A stretch of DNA of 64,000 bases, taken from Niastella yeongjuensis. Its GTDB lineage: Bacteria; Bacteroidota; Bacteroidia; Chitinophagales; Chitinophagaceae. The notes below the pieces were generated by a model. That model was not told the DNA's origin. It saw only the letters and a list, made by a program, of their open reading frames with translations, and did not search any database. The position numbers and the translations under genes were made by a program. The stretch's first letter is position 1. Each line of letters opens with the position of its first letter. Where the stretch lies: positions 21,337 through 85,336 of the forward strand of contig NZ_FOCZ01000023.1 of assembly GCF_900110245.1 (NCBI RefSeq), in the 5' to 3' direction. Below, one piece after another: positions 24,893 to 33,088 of this stretch.

Positions 24893-27487
24893 TTATTGCC
24901 TTTTCACAACTTTAATCACTTTCCTCCCGCCTCCCTGATCAATCTGCACCGTATACGTTCCCTGTATCAGTCTTTGTCCAATGGTTGTTTTATTAAGCCC
25001 GGTTCCTTTTTCAACCAGCCGTCCCAGTTGATCAAAAATGAAATATTTAAAATCGCCGGGGGCGGTTATATTAAATACATGATTGCTGGGGTTGGGCGAA
25101 ATACTGATGGTATTCAACCGGTCGGTATTGGGGGTGAACAGGGTAGTAACAGCTGCGGCGCAGCTTACGCCTGTTACCGAAGAAGGACCCTGTATATTGA
25201 TATTGTCGATGTTGGCCAGTCCGCCGCTGCCGGTGGCCTGCAATCGGAGATCGCTGGTGCCGGCATTCAGACTAACATTGGCCTGCGAGGTTGTCCAGGT
25301 GGTAAAGTCGGCAGTAGCAGGGAAGCTGATGGCCGAAGCTGCAGTACTGCCATTAACGAGCAAGCTGGCGGGCCGGTCGCTGCCGCCACCATTGGAGTAC
25401 CGCCACGAAATAGTATAGGTGCCGGCGGTTGGTACGGAAATCCGCCAGTTGACACCGCTGCCGGTTGCGTTATTGGTATTGCAGAAACCAGCGCCGGTAA
25501 ACCCGGCATTGTTGTTATCGATGGTGCCATCCACACTGCAAAAACCAGTCGTGCTTTCCTGAATGGTTACGGTTGAACCGCCGCTGCTGCTACCGGGGAA
25601 ATAGATATTGGGCACAGGCGGTGCGCTCATGTCACCACCCAAATAAAAACCCGGATGTGGTGGTTGATTGTACGCCGAATTCTGCCAGGCAATGGCAACC
25701 CGGTATTGCGGATCGTGCATCAGGGTGTAAATACGGTTTGACGCAGTAGTGGTAGTAGTGAAGATGCGTAAGGCGCTGTTGTCGGAAGTTCTTAAGATCA
25801 CTTCTTCGCGCCAGTCGCCCAGGATATCGCCCGATAAACAGGGCGTGGCCTTGGTGCCGTTGTTGCTGGCGCAACCACTGGCGGTTAACAGGGTGCTGGT
25901 ACTGCTGGTACTGTAATTCCATTTGCTGATCGTGATGTTATCGAGCAGTTCACGTTGCAGATCGGCATCCCACCAAACAGCAAAGTTGATAGACGGTTTG
26001 CTGGTGGTAATGCTGGTGCCGGTGCAGCTGTACAGGTTGCCACGGGCGGCCCACATTTCATAACCTTTATAACGGGGATCGATGTCTGCAGCCATGGCCC
26101 GGCCTACATCGGCAGAAGCTTCTGCCACAGTGAAGATGCGGGCGCCGGTACGGGCATCAACAAGGGCGGCGCCTACCTGGCCATTACTGGCCGGGGTTTC
26201 ATAACACTGCCATATTTCCAGACCTGCGCGGTCGGGGTTCATATCACTCATGTGCAGGGCATCACCATGACCCATGGCATTGGCCCAAAAGCCGGTGCCA
26301 TTGTCGTTAACAGCACTGGAACCATTGAATACTTCATCTTTCCCGTCGCCATCGGCATCGCCAACTGTCATCTGGTGGTTACCCTGACCCGCATACGCAC
26401 TGTTGCCGGAGTTGTTGCTATCGAAGTTCCAGCGCTGGGTAAGCTGGCCGTTGCGCCAGTCCCATGCTACCCGGGTAAGCCGGGTATAATATCCGCGGCC
26501 GAATACCATGCTGGGTCTTGCACCGTCGAGGTAGGCAACGGCAGCAATAAAACGGTCAACACGGTTGCCATACGAATCGCCCCAGCTCGATACCGTACCA
26601 CGTGCCGGCAAATAATTGGTGGTGGCCATGGCGGCGCCGGTTTGTCCATTGAAAACGGTCAGGTATTCTGGTCCGTCCAATACATAACCGCTGGAGTTGC
26701 GGTAGTCGGCGCTGGCGCTGCCGATGGTAGTGCCCACACCATCCACGGTGGCGTCGGCAGTTTTACAGGCCATTTCCGCTTTGCCATCGCCATCAAAATC
26801 GTACACCAGAAATTGGGTATAGTGCGCACCGGCACGAATATTTCTACCCAGATTAATACGCCATAGGCGGGTACCATTTGTTTGATAGGCGTCGATGTAC
26901 ACATTGCCGGTGTAGCCCGATTGGGAATTGTCCTTCGAATTGGAAGGGTCCCATTTTACAATAAATTCGTAATCGCCATCCCCGTCGAGATCACCAACGC
27001 TGCAGTCATTGGCGCTGTACGTGTACGCCACACCGTCGGGAGTGGTACCACCGGCCGGGATCTGAAGCGGAATGTTCAAATAATTTTGGGACCATACACT
27101 GGCGGCTTCTGAGGCAGTCTGTTCAACCCCATTGATCACGGGACGTACCGTGTAGGCACTGTTGGAAGAAATGTTATCTACGTAATTCGTAGAATTGGTG
27201 ATGGGGGTGGTGTTCAACAGGGTAGTGTTGCGGTATACATTGAACCCGATACCGGAAGGATCATTGCCGAATAATCGCCAGCCAATATATACCTGGCTGG
27301 TACTGGTGCGAACGGCTACCACACCGCGGTTCAAACGTTCCATTTGTTTTTGTGCTGTTGACCGCACCGGAACAAGGAACAACAATAAGAAAATGAAAAG
27401 TAAACAACTGTTGGTTGTTGTGGAAAGGTTGTAGCGAAAAGGGTGTAGTAATCCCTTGCTCGCAGGATAGGTAAATGCGAACTTCAT
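24893..27487 (-). CDS. Rhamnogalacturonan lyase, PL11, with CBM35-like domain and T9SS tail
   Basis: Secreted pectin-degrading lyase that cuts the rhamnogalacturonan I backbone by beta-elimination. It has a long signal region (hydrophobic 27-43, cleavage near RSTAQ). The PL11 beta-propeller (about 48-640) carries repeated calcium motifs: DLDGDGDYEF, DFDGDGKAEM, DADGDGKDEV and CLSGDILGDWREEVILR. A carbohydrate-binding CBM6/35-like domain (about 650-775) shows TYTISWRYSNGGGSDRPASLLVNG. The final ~75 residues are a type A T9SS sorting domain (ISPNPSNHVFNI... IQGTYTVQI). The length of 864 fits. There are no SusC/D genes beside it, so it is a lone pectin enzyme. Confidence 0.93.
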   Translation of the reverse strand: MKFAFTYPASKGLLHPFRYNLSTTTNSCLLFIFLLLFLVPVRSTAQKQMERLNRGVVAVRTSTSQVYIGWRLFGNDPSGIGFNVYRNTTLLNTTPITNSTNYVDNISSNSAYTVRPVINGVEQTASEAASVWSQNYLNIPLQIPAGGTTPDGVAYTYSANDCSVGDLDGDGDYEFIVKWDPSNSKDNSQSGYTGNVYIDAYQTNGTRLWRINLGRNIRAGAHYTQFLVYDFDGDGKAEMACKTADATVDGVGTTIGSASADYRNSSGYVLDGPEYLTVFNGQTGAAMATTNYLPARGTVSSWGDSYGNRVDRFIAAVAYLDGARPSMVFGRGYYTRLTRVAWDWRNGQLTQRWNFDSNNSGNSAYAGQGNHQMTVGDADGDGKDEVFNGSSAVNDNGTGFWANAMGHGDALHMSDMNPDRAGLEIWQCYETPASNGQVGAALVDARTGARIFTVAEASADVGRAMAADIDPRYKGYEMWAARGNLYSCTGTSITTSKPSINFAVWWDADLQRELLDNITISKWNYSTSSTSTLLTASGCASNNGTKATPCLSGDILGDWREEVILRTSDNSALRIFTTTTTASNRIYTLMHDPQYRVAIAWQNSAYNQPPHPGFYLGGDMSAPPVPNIYFPGSSSGGSTVTIQESTTGFCSVDGTIDNNNAGFTGAGFCNTNNATGSGVNWRISVPTAGTYTISWRYSNGGGSDRPASLLVNGSTAASAISFPATADFTTWTTSQANVSLNAGTSDLRLQATGSGGLANIDNINIQGPSSVTGVSCAAAVTTLFTPNTDRLNTISISPNPSNHVFNITAPGDFKYFIFDQLGRLVEKGTGLNKTTIGQRLIQGTYTVQIDQGGGRKVIKVVKRQ

Positions 27488-27690
27488 ATGGCTGAGTTTT
27501 AGTTAGAAAGCATCGGGACGAACATTTCCAACTGGTTGGGTTGCTGGCAATCGTTGTGTTGATCTGGGAGCGTACGGATAGTGTAGGAAGTTAGTTGTAG
27601 AATATTGCAAAACCATCCTGATCTGTTATGTGAAAAGCCGCACCCCTGTTGATTTTAAAATAGTTTAATACATAGTAGCTTTAACATATT

Positions 27691-27698
27691 TACTTTTG
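27691..27698 (+). promoter_or_regulatory. Candidate -7 box for the amine oxidase gene
   Basis: TACTTTTG matches TAnnTTTG and lies 49 bases before the ATG. No TTTG is found at the expected -33 distance; TTTA (27664-27667) is slightly too far. Confidence 0.4.
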
Positions 27699-27747
27699 TA
27701 AGCGAAGCAGGGGTGAAGGCGGCTTAAAATCACAAAAACCTAATTTT

Positions 27748-29016
27748 ATGCAAGAGTCTATTATAATAATTGGCGCCGGCGCTACCGGCCTCATGGCTGC
27801 CCGTAAATTATCGGCAGCCGGTTTTGCGGTAACGGTGCTGGAAGCAAATGATCGCATCGGCGGACGGATCCATACCATTCAGCCGCCCGGTTTTTTAAAA
27901 CCCATTGAAGAAGGGGCGGAGTTTATGCATGGCAAACTACCGCTGACTATGGAGCTGTTGAAAGAAGCAAGAATTCCCCACCAGCCCGTAGGCGGAGATA
28001 TGATACGGGTAAAAAATGGCGAATGGTCAATCCAGGAGGAGTTTATTGCCGGTTGGGATGAATTGATGGACCGTATGGCCAGCCTGAAAACCGACATGAC
28101 CCTGACCGATTTTCTGCAACAATACTTCGGCGATGATAAATATGAATTGTTGCGGCAATCGGCGCAACGATTTGCCGAAGGGTTCGATGTGGCCGAACCC
28201 AGTGAGGTAAGTGTAATGGGATTGCAGGAAGAATGGAGCCATGAAGAGGAAGAGCAATACCGGATCCCCGGCGGATATACCCAGGTGATGGAATACCTGC
28301 GACAGGCAAGTATAGCAGATGGCTGTAACGTGCAGCTTTCAAGCCCGGTAAAAACCATTCGCTGGCAATCGCACCAGGTAGAAGCCATCACTGCCGACGG
28401 GCGCGTGTTCACCGCACAAAAGGCACTCATCACGTTGCCATTGGGCGTATTGCAGGCCGCGCCGCAACACAGCAACGCACTTTCATTTGAACCGGCGATC
28501 AACGCGCAAAAAGAAGCCTGGCAGCAAGTAGGATTCGGGTCGGTGGTAAAAGTGATCATTCAGTTTTCAGAACGCTTCTGGTTACGGTATAGTCAGGATA
28601 TCGGTTTTATCTTAAGCGAAGAAGCCATCCCCACCTGGTGGACACACTTACCCGACACCGATGCCATCCTCACCGGCTGGCTGGGCGGACCCAAAGCCAC
28701 CCGTTATACAGCCGCAGACAACGACAGGGTACTGCAGGATGCACTGCAATCACTGGCGAATATCTTCCGCATGCCAGTTGATGAAATACGATCATTGGTA
28801 ACCGCTTCGCATATAGCCAAATGGCAAAACAATCCGGCCAGTGTAGGCGCTTATAGTTATAATAAGTTGTTTACAAACGATGCGCGTGCCTTATTGAATA
28901 AACCAGTTCAGGATACTTTGTACTTCGCAGGCGAAGGTTTATACGACGGTATTAATGGAGGCACAGTAGAGGCCGCTTTACAATCTGCAGTAGACGTGGT
29001 TAAATTGATGGTTTAA
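27748..29016 (+). CDS. Flavin-containing monoamine oxidase family protein
   Basis: FAD-dependent amine oxidase of 422 residues. The dinucleotide-binding motif IIIIGAGATGLMAARKL (4-20) is followed by VLEANDRIGGRIHTI, the family's GGR motif. The C-terminal FAD-contact region is LYFAGEGLYDGINGGTVEAALQSAVDVV. The mid-region has PLGVLQ and GFGSVVKVIIQF as in plant/animal amine oxidases. It lacks a signal peptide, so it is probably cytoplasmic; the amine substrate is unknown. The stop TAA is the first part of an AAAGTTN array, so the repeat supplies the end of the gene. Confidence 0.9.
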   Translation: MQESIIIIGAGATGLMAARKLSAAGFAVTVLEANDRIGGRIHTIQPPGFLKPIEEGAEFMHGKLPLTMELLKEARIPHQPVGGDMIRVKNGEWSIQEEFIAGWDELMDRMASLKTDMTLTDFLQQYFGDDKYELLRQSAQRFAEGFDVAEPSEVSVMGLQEEWSHEEEEQYRIPGGYTQVMEYLRQASIADGCNVQLSSPVKTIRWQSHQVEAITADGRVFTAQKALITLPLGVLQAAPQHSNALSFEPAINAQKEAWQQVGFGSVVKVIIQFSERFWLRYSQDIGFILSEEAIPTWWTHLPDTDAILTGWLGGPKATRYTAADNDRVLQDALQSLANIFRMPVDEIRSLVTASHIAKWQNNPASVGAYSYNKLFTNDARALLNKPVQDTLYFAGEGLYDGINGGTVEAALQSAVDVVKLMV

Positions 29017-29046
29017 AGTTGAAAGTTGATAGTTTAAAGTTTAAAG
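29013..29046 (+). repeat. AAAGTTN heptamer array overlapping a stop codon
   Basis: GTTTAAAGTTGAAAG-type units with period seven. The first TAA in it is the stop of the amine oxidase gene. Confidence 0.75.
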
Positions 29047-29556
29047 TTAATCGTAATTCTACTAGTTCAACCAAAAACTTCATCATCCCGCATAGTTGTT
29101 TGGCTACTAAATAACAAGTGGCAGCATTTTTGTTATACAGTGGTCGACTAATTGTTACCTATGAAGAAGATTGGTGAGGCAACCTTTCTGATTGTAGCGG
29201 ATGTTATACCTTATGTACCATTATTCATCCGTTCTTTATTATTATTCTGTAGCAGATCTATTGTATCTGAAGAACAATCTTCTTTAAGGAAGAGCTATCC
29301 CCGGAATAGCATCTTCTGTAGTCACGCCTTGTTTGAATATTCCCCTTTAGAAAGAAAAGCAGTTGTTGTTTAGCCATGTCGATATGAATGAATATCGCAT
29401 AAAGTCTTTTGTTTAATCCATACTCCTTACCTCGGGCGTAGTAGCCGGTAGAGAGTCGGCCACCCGGTTTGCTACGCCCAAATGTTTAATTGTATTGTTT
29501 ACAATAAACATTGTTGTTAATGTATTGATACTACCCTTCGGCTTACCAACATGAAG
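29047..29556. other. Gap after the amine oxidase gene
   Basis: About 510 bases with no supported gene. A plus-strand frame from ATG 29161 (70 codons, MKKIGEATFLIV...) has a hydrophobic start but no family signal and no ribosome site I trust. Nothing else is seen. Confidence 0.5.
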
Positions 29557-29582
29557 AAGCCCCGGCGGTACCGTCGGGGCTT
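29557..29582 (-). terminator. Terminator of the small membrane protein gene
   Basis: AAGCCCCG and CGGGGCTT (8 bp) enclose CGGTACCG, which can extend the stem around a G-T pair. It lies 45 bases after the stop at 29627. Confidence 0.65.
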
Positions 29583-29626
29583 TCTGTACTACGTGCACTG
29601 CGAAAATTGGGTAAAACTGTAATCAT

Positions 29627-29782
29627 TTATTTGCTTAAGAAACCATCGATACCAACATAGATACAGGAAGCCACAAAAGCGGTGATCAAAAAGATCACAA
29701 AGGTGATCAGCGCAATGTGTTCCGAATTGCTGTAAATTTCATTACCACTACTACTGCTGCTTTGGGTATTTGCCGGTTTCAT
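29627..29782 (-). CDS. Small single-pass membrane protein (51 residues)
   Basis: Short protein from ATG 29782: a polar Ser-rich start (MKPANTQSSSSSGNEIYSNSEH), one membrane helix (ALITFVIFLITAFVASCIYVGI, about 24-45) and the tail DGFLSK. A terminator follows, which supports an expressed gene. The 15 residues from an upstream start at 29827 look unrelated. No family is recognised. It may be a small envelope or regulatory protein. Confidence 0.5.
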   Translation of the reverse strand: MKPANTQSSSSSGNEIYSNSEHIALITFVIFLITAFVASCIYVGIDGFLSK

Positions 29783-29898
29783 AGTTAAATGTTTCCTATA
29801 TCCATTTAAAAGTGATGCCTCGACCACGTGCTATTGATCATCAATGATTTAGTAAAAAGAAGTGTGGAAAAGTGGACACACATTAGGTAAATGGGAAA

Positions 29899-29989
29899 AG
29901 GCAGAAGCAAAGGGCAGAGGGCAGAGGGCAGAGGGCAGAGGGCAGAAGGCAGAAGGCAGAGGGCAGAAGGCAGAGGGCAGAGGGCAGAG
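29899..29989 (+). repeat. RGGCAGA heptamer array, longest in the window
   Basis: About 13 tandem seven-base units of GGCAGAG/GGCAGAA. No inverted partner is seen nearby. Confidence 0.85.
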
Positions 29990-30055
29990 TCTCAATCAAA
30001 AACTAAAAACTGAGAACTAAGAACTAAGAACATGAACTCAAAACTTTAAACATCA

Positions 30056-30099
30056 ACCCAATAACCCAATAACCCAATAACCCAATAACCCAATAACCT
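30056..30099 (+). repeat. CCCAATAA octamer array
   Basis: Five tandem copies of an eight-base unit. The reverse-complement type is at 24513-24542. The period is eight here, not seven. Confidence 0.8.
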
Positions 30100-30298
30100 A
30101 CACCTAATAACCTATAAACTTAATAACCTGCCTGTTACGAATATCAGGCAGGTTACGACAATAAATTCCCGGTTATAAACCAACAAAGTTTATAACAACT
30201 AAAAACGATCAACTAAAAAATTAGCTAACATAACTTGCCTGATGCTCCCGGCTTATGCGGGACCAGGCTTTGGGGGGAAGCAGAAAACCAGGTGCGGG

Positions 30299-30568
30299 TT
30301 ATATACTCCGCAACTCTTCCTCTATCAGATCATGAAAGGTAGTCTCCTTATCCATCACCCAATTTGGCAGAGTCTGTGGCAGTATCTTCCAACTGTCTTG
30401 TTCCTTTTGCATGCGAAACAGGATACGGTTACCTCTGTCATCGCTTACATCCACAGTAAATAATCCTTCATTGGATCCGCCCAATTTCCTGAAGTTAAAT
30501 TCCTTCAACCGTCCATTCACTTTCACCAACTTGGTGAAGTGGATATTTTTCTTTACTTCAATTCGCAT
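30299..30568 (-). CDS. Conserved-looking small protein of unknown function (89 residues)
   Basis: Hydrophilic protein from ATG 30568: MRIEVKKNIHFTKLVKVNGRLKEFNFRKLGG, then NEGLFTVDVSDDRGNRILFRMQKEQDSWKILPQTLPNWV and an acidic end FHDLIEEELRSI. It looks like a compact beta-rich fold with real amino-acid bias; I do not recognise a family. Fourteen residues from an upstream start (30610) are hydrophobic but the Met-Arg start looks better. It lies alone between a repeat-rich gap and the L,D-transpeptidase unit. Confidence 0.65.
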   Translation of the reverse strand: MRIEVKKNIHFTKLVKVNGRLKEFNFRKLGGSNEGLFTVDVSDDRGNRILFRMQKEQDSWKILPQTLPNWVMDKETTFHDLIEEELRSI

Positions 30569-30610
30569 AGTCCAAAGTATGTAACAAGTGAAACACAAAG
30601 TTATGAGCAA

Positions 30611-30974
30611 TTCTCATGCTACAATTATAAAAAAACACTAATTAATTTATTTTTTATCGGCTACACGCCGCTGCCCGTCTGCATTTTACGCTGTCCTATT
30701 ATTTTTTAATTGTCAACATGTCATTCTTTTTTCTGTATACTTTAATACTCAATTGTAATAAAACGGTTTAGGGCACCAGTTAGTAAGTTGTATTATTTGT
30801 CAGTGCATAAGTAAAGTACTTACTGCCGAAAATTAGAACAACTAAAGCTGAACATTCCACCGCTTATAGTGTAGCGGCTACCTCTTTCGGCTTTTTGTAT
30901 TTGGCTTACCGCTTACAGCTTACCGCTTACCGCTTACCGCTTAGAGCTTACAGCATTACCACTCCCAAATCCGC
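30611..30974. other. Gap with CTTACMG heptamers
   Basis: No gene seen. Seven tandem heptamers, CTTACCG/CTTACAG/CTTAGAG, fill 30905-30953, just after the stop side of the L,D-transpeptidase gene. The rest is AT-rich. Confidence 0.7.
30905..30953 (+). repeat. CTTACMG heptamer array
   Basis: Exactly seven units of seven bases: CTTACCG, CTTACAG, CTTACCG x3, CTTAGAG, CTTACAG. It lies 21 bases after the L,D-transpeptidase stop on that gene's strand. Confidence 0.85.
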
Positions 30975-32618
30975 TTACTGAAATAGCATACTTTTCACTT
31001 TCTTGTCATGCCCGTACACATCTTCCCTGAAGTTCAAACGGCCGGCATCATCTACCCAGGCTGTGTAGTAGGTGATGAACACTTCGGCTTTGTCTTTCAG
31101 CTTCACCACTTTCTGTTCTTTGGCATTCATGGCATCTGCTATTTTGGTGGCATCCCAGTCAGGATCATTGCGTAACAGGTACCCGGCCATCTTTTGGGCA
31201 TCGGCCAGGCGAATGCAGCCATGACTGAATGCGCGTTTCGACTGGTTGAATAAACTCTTGGCCGGTGTATCGTGCAGATAAATATCAAAGCTGTTGGGAA
31301 ACAGGAACTTCACCTTACCCAATGCGTTTTTATCTCCAGGCAGCTGACGAATATCAGGAATGCCATCGCCGTCCTTATCGCCCTGGTCTTCCATTTCGTT
31401 CTCTTCCAGGTAATTTTTATTTTTTTCTATCTCAGGTAAGATCTCATTGGTTACAATCCGGGGAGGAATATTCCAGTAGGGCGCAAATACCACCTGGTTA
31501 AGCGTGCCGGTAAACTGGGTGGTACTGTGTCCATCCTTGCCTACCACTACATTCATATCGAATTCCTTTTTACCATTTTCAAATAAGTGTAAAATGAACT
31601 CAGGGATGTTGATGATAAGGAGGGTGCCATTGGGTTGGGATGGCATCCAGCGCATGCGGCCCATGTTGATCAGGATCTGCTCGATGCGGTTGCGCAGGGG
31701 CACGTTCATTTCGGTGATCAGGTCCTTGTTCAGCGTGCCGGTGCCCTTCATCCCGAATCGCTCCTGGATGTGCGTTATGCCTTCGGCCAGGGTGTCGTTA
31801 AATACGTTGGACGTATCATTGCCAGCCAGGTCGCCGGTCATTTGCAGGTATTGTTTTATCAGGGGAACGTGCAGCGAGGATTTGCCTTTCTTCAAAGCCT
31901 TCGCTTCTGCAGGAATGGTGGGCAGGGTGCCTCTTTTATTCAGCTCCACATATTTCTGCAGCTGCATTTTTAGTGATTTGTAATTGGTATTGATGTCTTC
32001 GAAATACTTATTGTTTTTATGTTTTTTAGAAAGCAGGGAATCGGCCAGTTGCAGGGGATCGGCTTTTTTAAAGGGCACGAGCCGTTCCAGCTCTTTCCGC
32101 TTTACATATCCTTTCTCAAAATTTTTGGAAGCATATTTGAGTAGGCTATGGGTAAGTTGTAATTCGGTTTGTCGCAGGCCTTTGTTGTCGGCGCTTACAG
32201 TAAAACTATCAGCCAGCAACCGATTCATTTGTTTTTCAAGGCTTTTGTTGGCCAATGTGGTATCGCCTGAGTAGGTGAGGTAGTGATCGAACAGGTTCCA
32301 GAAGCCTTGTGCTTCTTCAGTAAACCCTTCGCTGGTGAACCAGGCGTATTGATAATTGCGGGCATTGTAAAAGCTGATCATCCGGTTGGCCAGGGTATCG
32401 GTCAGATGGTGCCGGGCGATGAAATCATCCAGGGCGGCACTGTCCAGAAACAGATCTGAATAAGAGTTGGCTTTTGTAATGCTCAGGTCCCGCCTGGAAA
32501 TGTTCTTCAGGGCATTGGGGCCGGTTTCACTTTCGCTTTCTCCATTTTTGTTTTCAGCACCGTTTCCACAACTGGCAAACAATAGGGTAACAAGAAATAA
32601 ATAGAGGATGTACTTCAT
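30975..32618 (-). CDS. L,D-transpeptidase (YcbB type), lipoprotein
   Basis: Cell-wall cross-linking enzyme making 3-3 peptidoglycan links or anchoring proteins. It has a lipoprotein signal with lipobox LLFASC (Cys about 17), so it is membrane-tethered. The N-terminal scaffold region precedes a peptidoglycan-binding-like segment (about 240-300, VPLIKQYLQMTGDL, ITHIQERFGMKGTGTLN). The catalytic YkuD domain shows HDTPAKSLF and SHGCIRLADAQ with C468 as nucleophile. The length of 547 suits YcbB-type proteins. It is divergent from the gamma-glutamyltransferase gene, with 470 bases between. Confidence 0.93.
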   Translation of the reverse strand: MKYILYLFLVTLLFASCGNGAENKNGESESETGPNALKNISRRDLSITKANSYSDLFLDSAALDDFIARHHLTDTLANRMISFYNARNYQYAWFTSEGFTEEAQGFWNLFDHYLTYSGDTTLANKSLEKQMNRLLADSFTVSADNKGLRQTELQLTHSLLKYASKNFEKGYVKRKELERLVPFKKADPLQLADSLLSKKHKNNKYFEDINTNYKSLKMQLQKYVELNKRGTLPTIPAEAKALKKGKSSLHVPLIKQYLQMTGDLAGNDTSNVFNDTLAEGITHIQERFGMKGTGTLNKDLITEMNVPLRNRIEQILINMGRMRWMPSQPNGTLLIINIPEFILHLFENGKKEFDMNVVVGKDGHSTTQFTGTLNQVVFAPYWNIPPRIVTNEILPEIEKNKNYLEENEMEDQGDKDGDGIPDIRQLPGDKNALGKVKFLFPNSFDIYLHDTPAKSLFNQSKRAFSHGCIRLADAQKMAGYLLRNDPDWDATKIADAMNAKEQKVVKLKDKAEVFITYYTAWVDDAGRLNFREDVYGHDKKVKSMLFQ

Positions 32619-33088
32619 ACCTCATGATAAATGAAATCTTATACCATCGGGAAATTGGGCACTTCTTTTCTAAATTGATAATTATCAATTGACCGCAGGG
32701 GCATGGTTATATAAGGGTGTAGAAATGCTTCTACACTGTTCGGTTCATTGTCACTACTTATTCGGGCTCAACACAGGCAAACTATAGGTTAACTATACTT
32801 TCATCAAAGGTTTGCACTAATAATAACGCAGCGATATACTGCAGATATCCCGCCTCTATATAGAGGCGGGATATCTGTGAGTCATCTTCGGGATATCAGT
32901 GGAATATCTATGGAATATCTATTATAATGACATGAATCTGAACTGGTTCCGGAAGGGCAAAAACAGGGTGCTGACAGGGAGGGAAGTAGACGAAAGTGTA
33001 ATTATAAGTGGTCACATTCCGGGAGGTACGGCAACCGGAATCATTCAACAACAACGTCTTATCTTTAGTAAATCAAAACTAACAACAC
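32619..33088. other. 470-base divergent gap with a perfect palindrome
   Basis: No gene I accept. It holds a 36-bp perfect palindrome (32842-32877) and a tandem 11-bp repeat, GGAATATCTAT (32901-32922). TATCTTTA (33060-33067), one base off TAnnTTTG, could be the -7 box of the gamma-glutamyltransferase gene. Confidence 0.6.
32842..32877. repeat. 36-bp perfect palindrome
   Basis: Two 18-base arms meet without a spacer (centre between 32859 and 32860), with CCCGCC and GGCGGG in the arms and GATATC in both. It lies between divergent promoters and is followed by a tandem GGAATATCTAT repeat. It could be a protein-binding site or a leader hairpin. Confidence 0.75.

Larger units (their letters stand above)
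29828..30298. other. Repeat-rich gap
   Basis: No gene seen. It holds a long RGGCAGA array (29899-29989), a (CCCAATAA)n octamer array (30056-30099) and an 11-bp hairpin TAACCTGCCTG / CAGGCAGGTTA (30124-30134 and 30145-30155) with a 10-base loop. Confidence 0.75.

Noticed and set aside
24866..26866. Long plus-strand frames (24866-25576 and 25955-26866) over the PL11 gene
   Set aside because: They are antisense to a clearly coding gene, low-complexity (Gly/Ala/Val-rich), and without family features.
29899..29989. Heptamer arrays as CRISPR
   Set aside because: There are no spacers, the unit is seven bases, and no cas genes are present.
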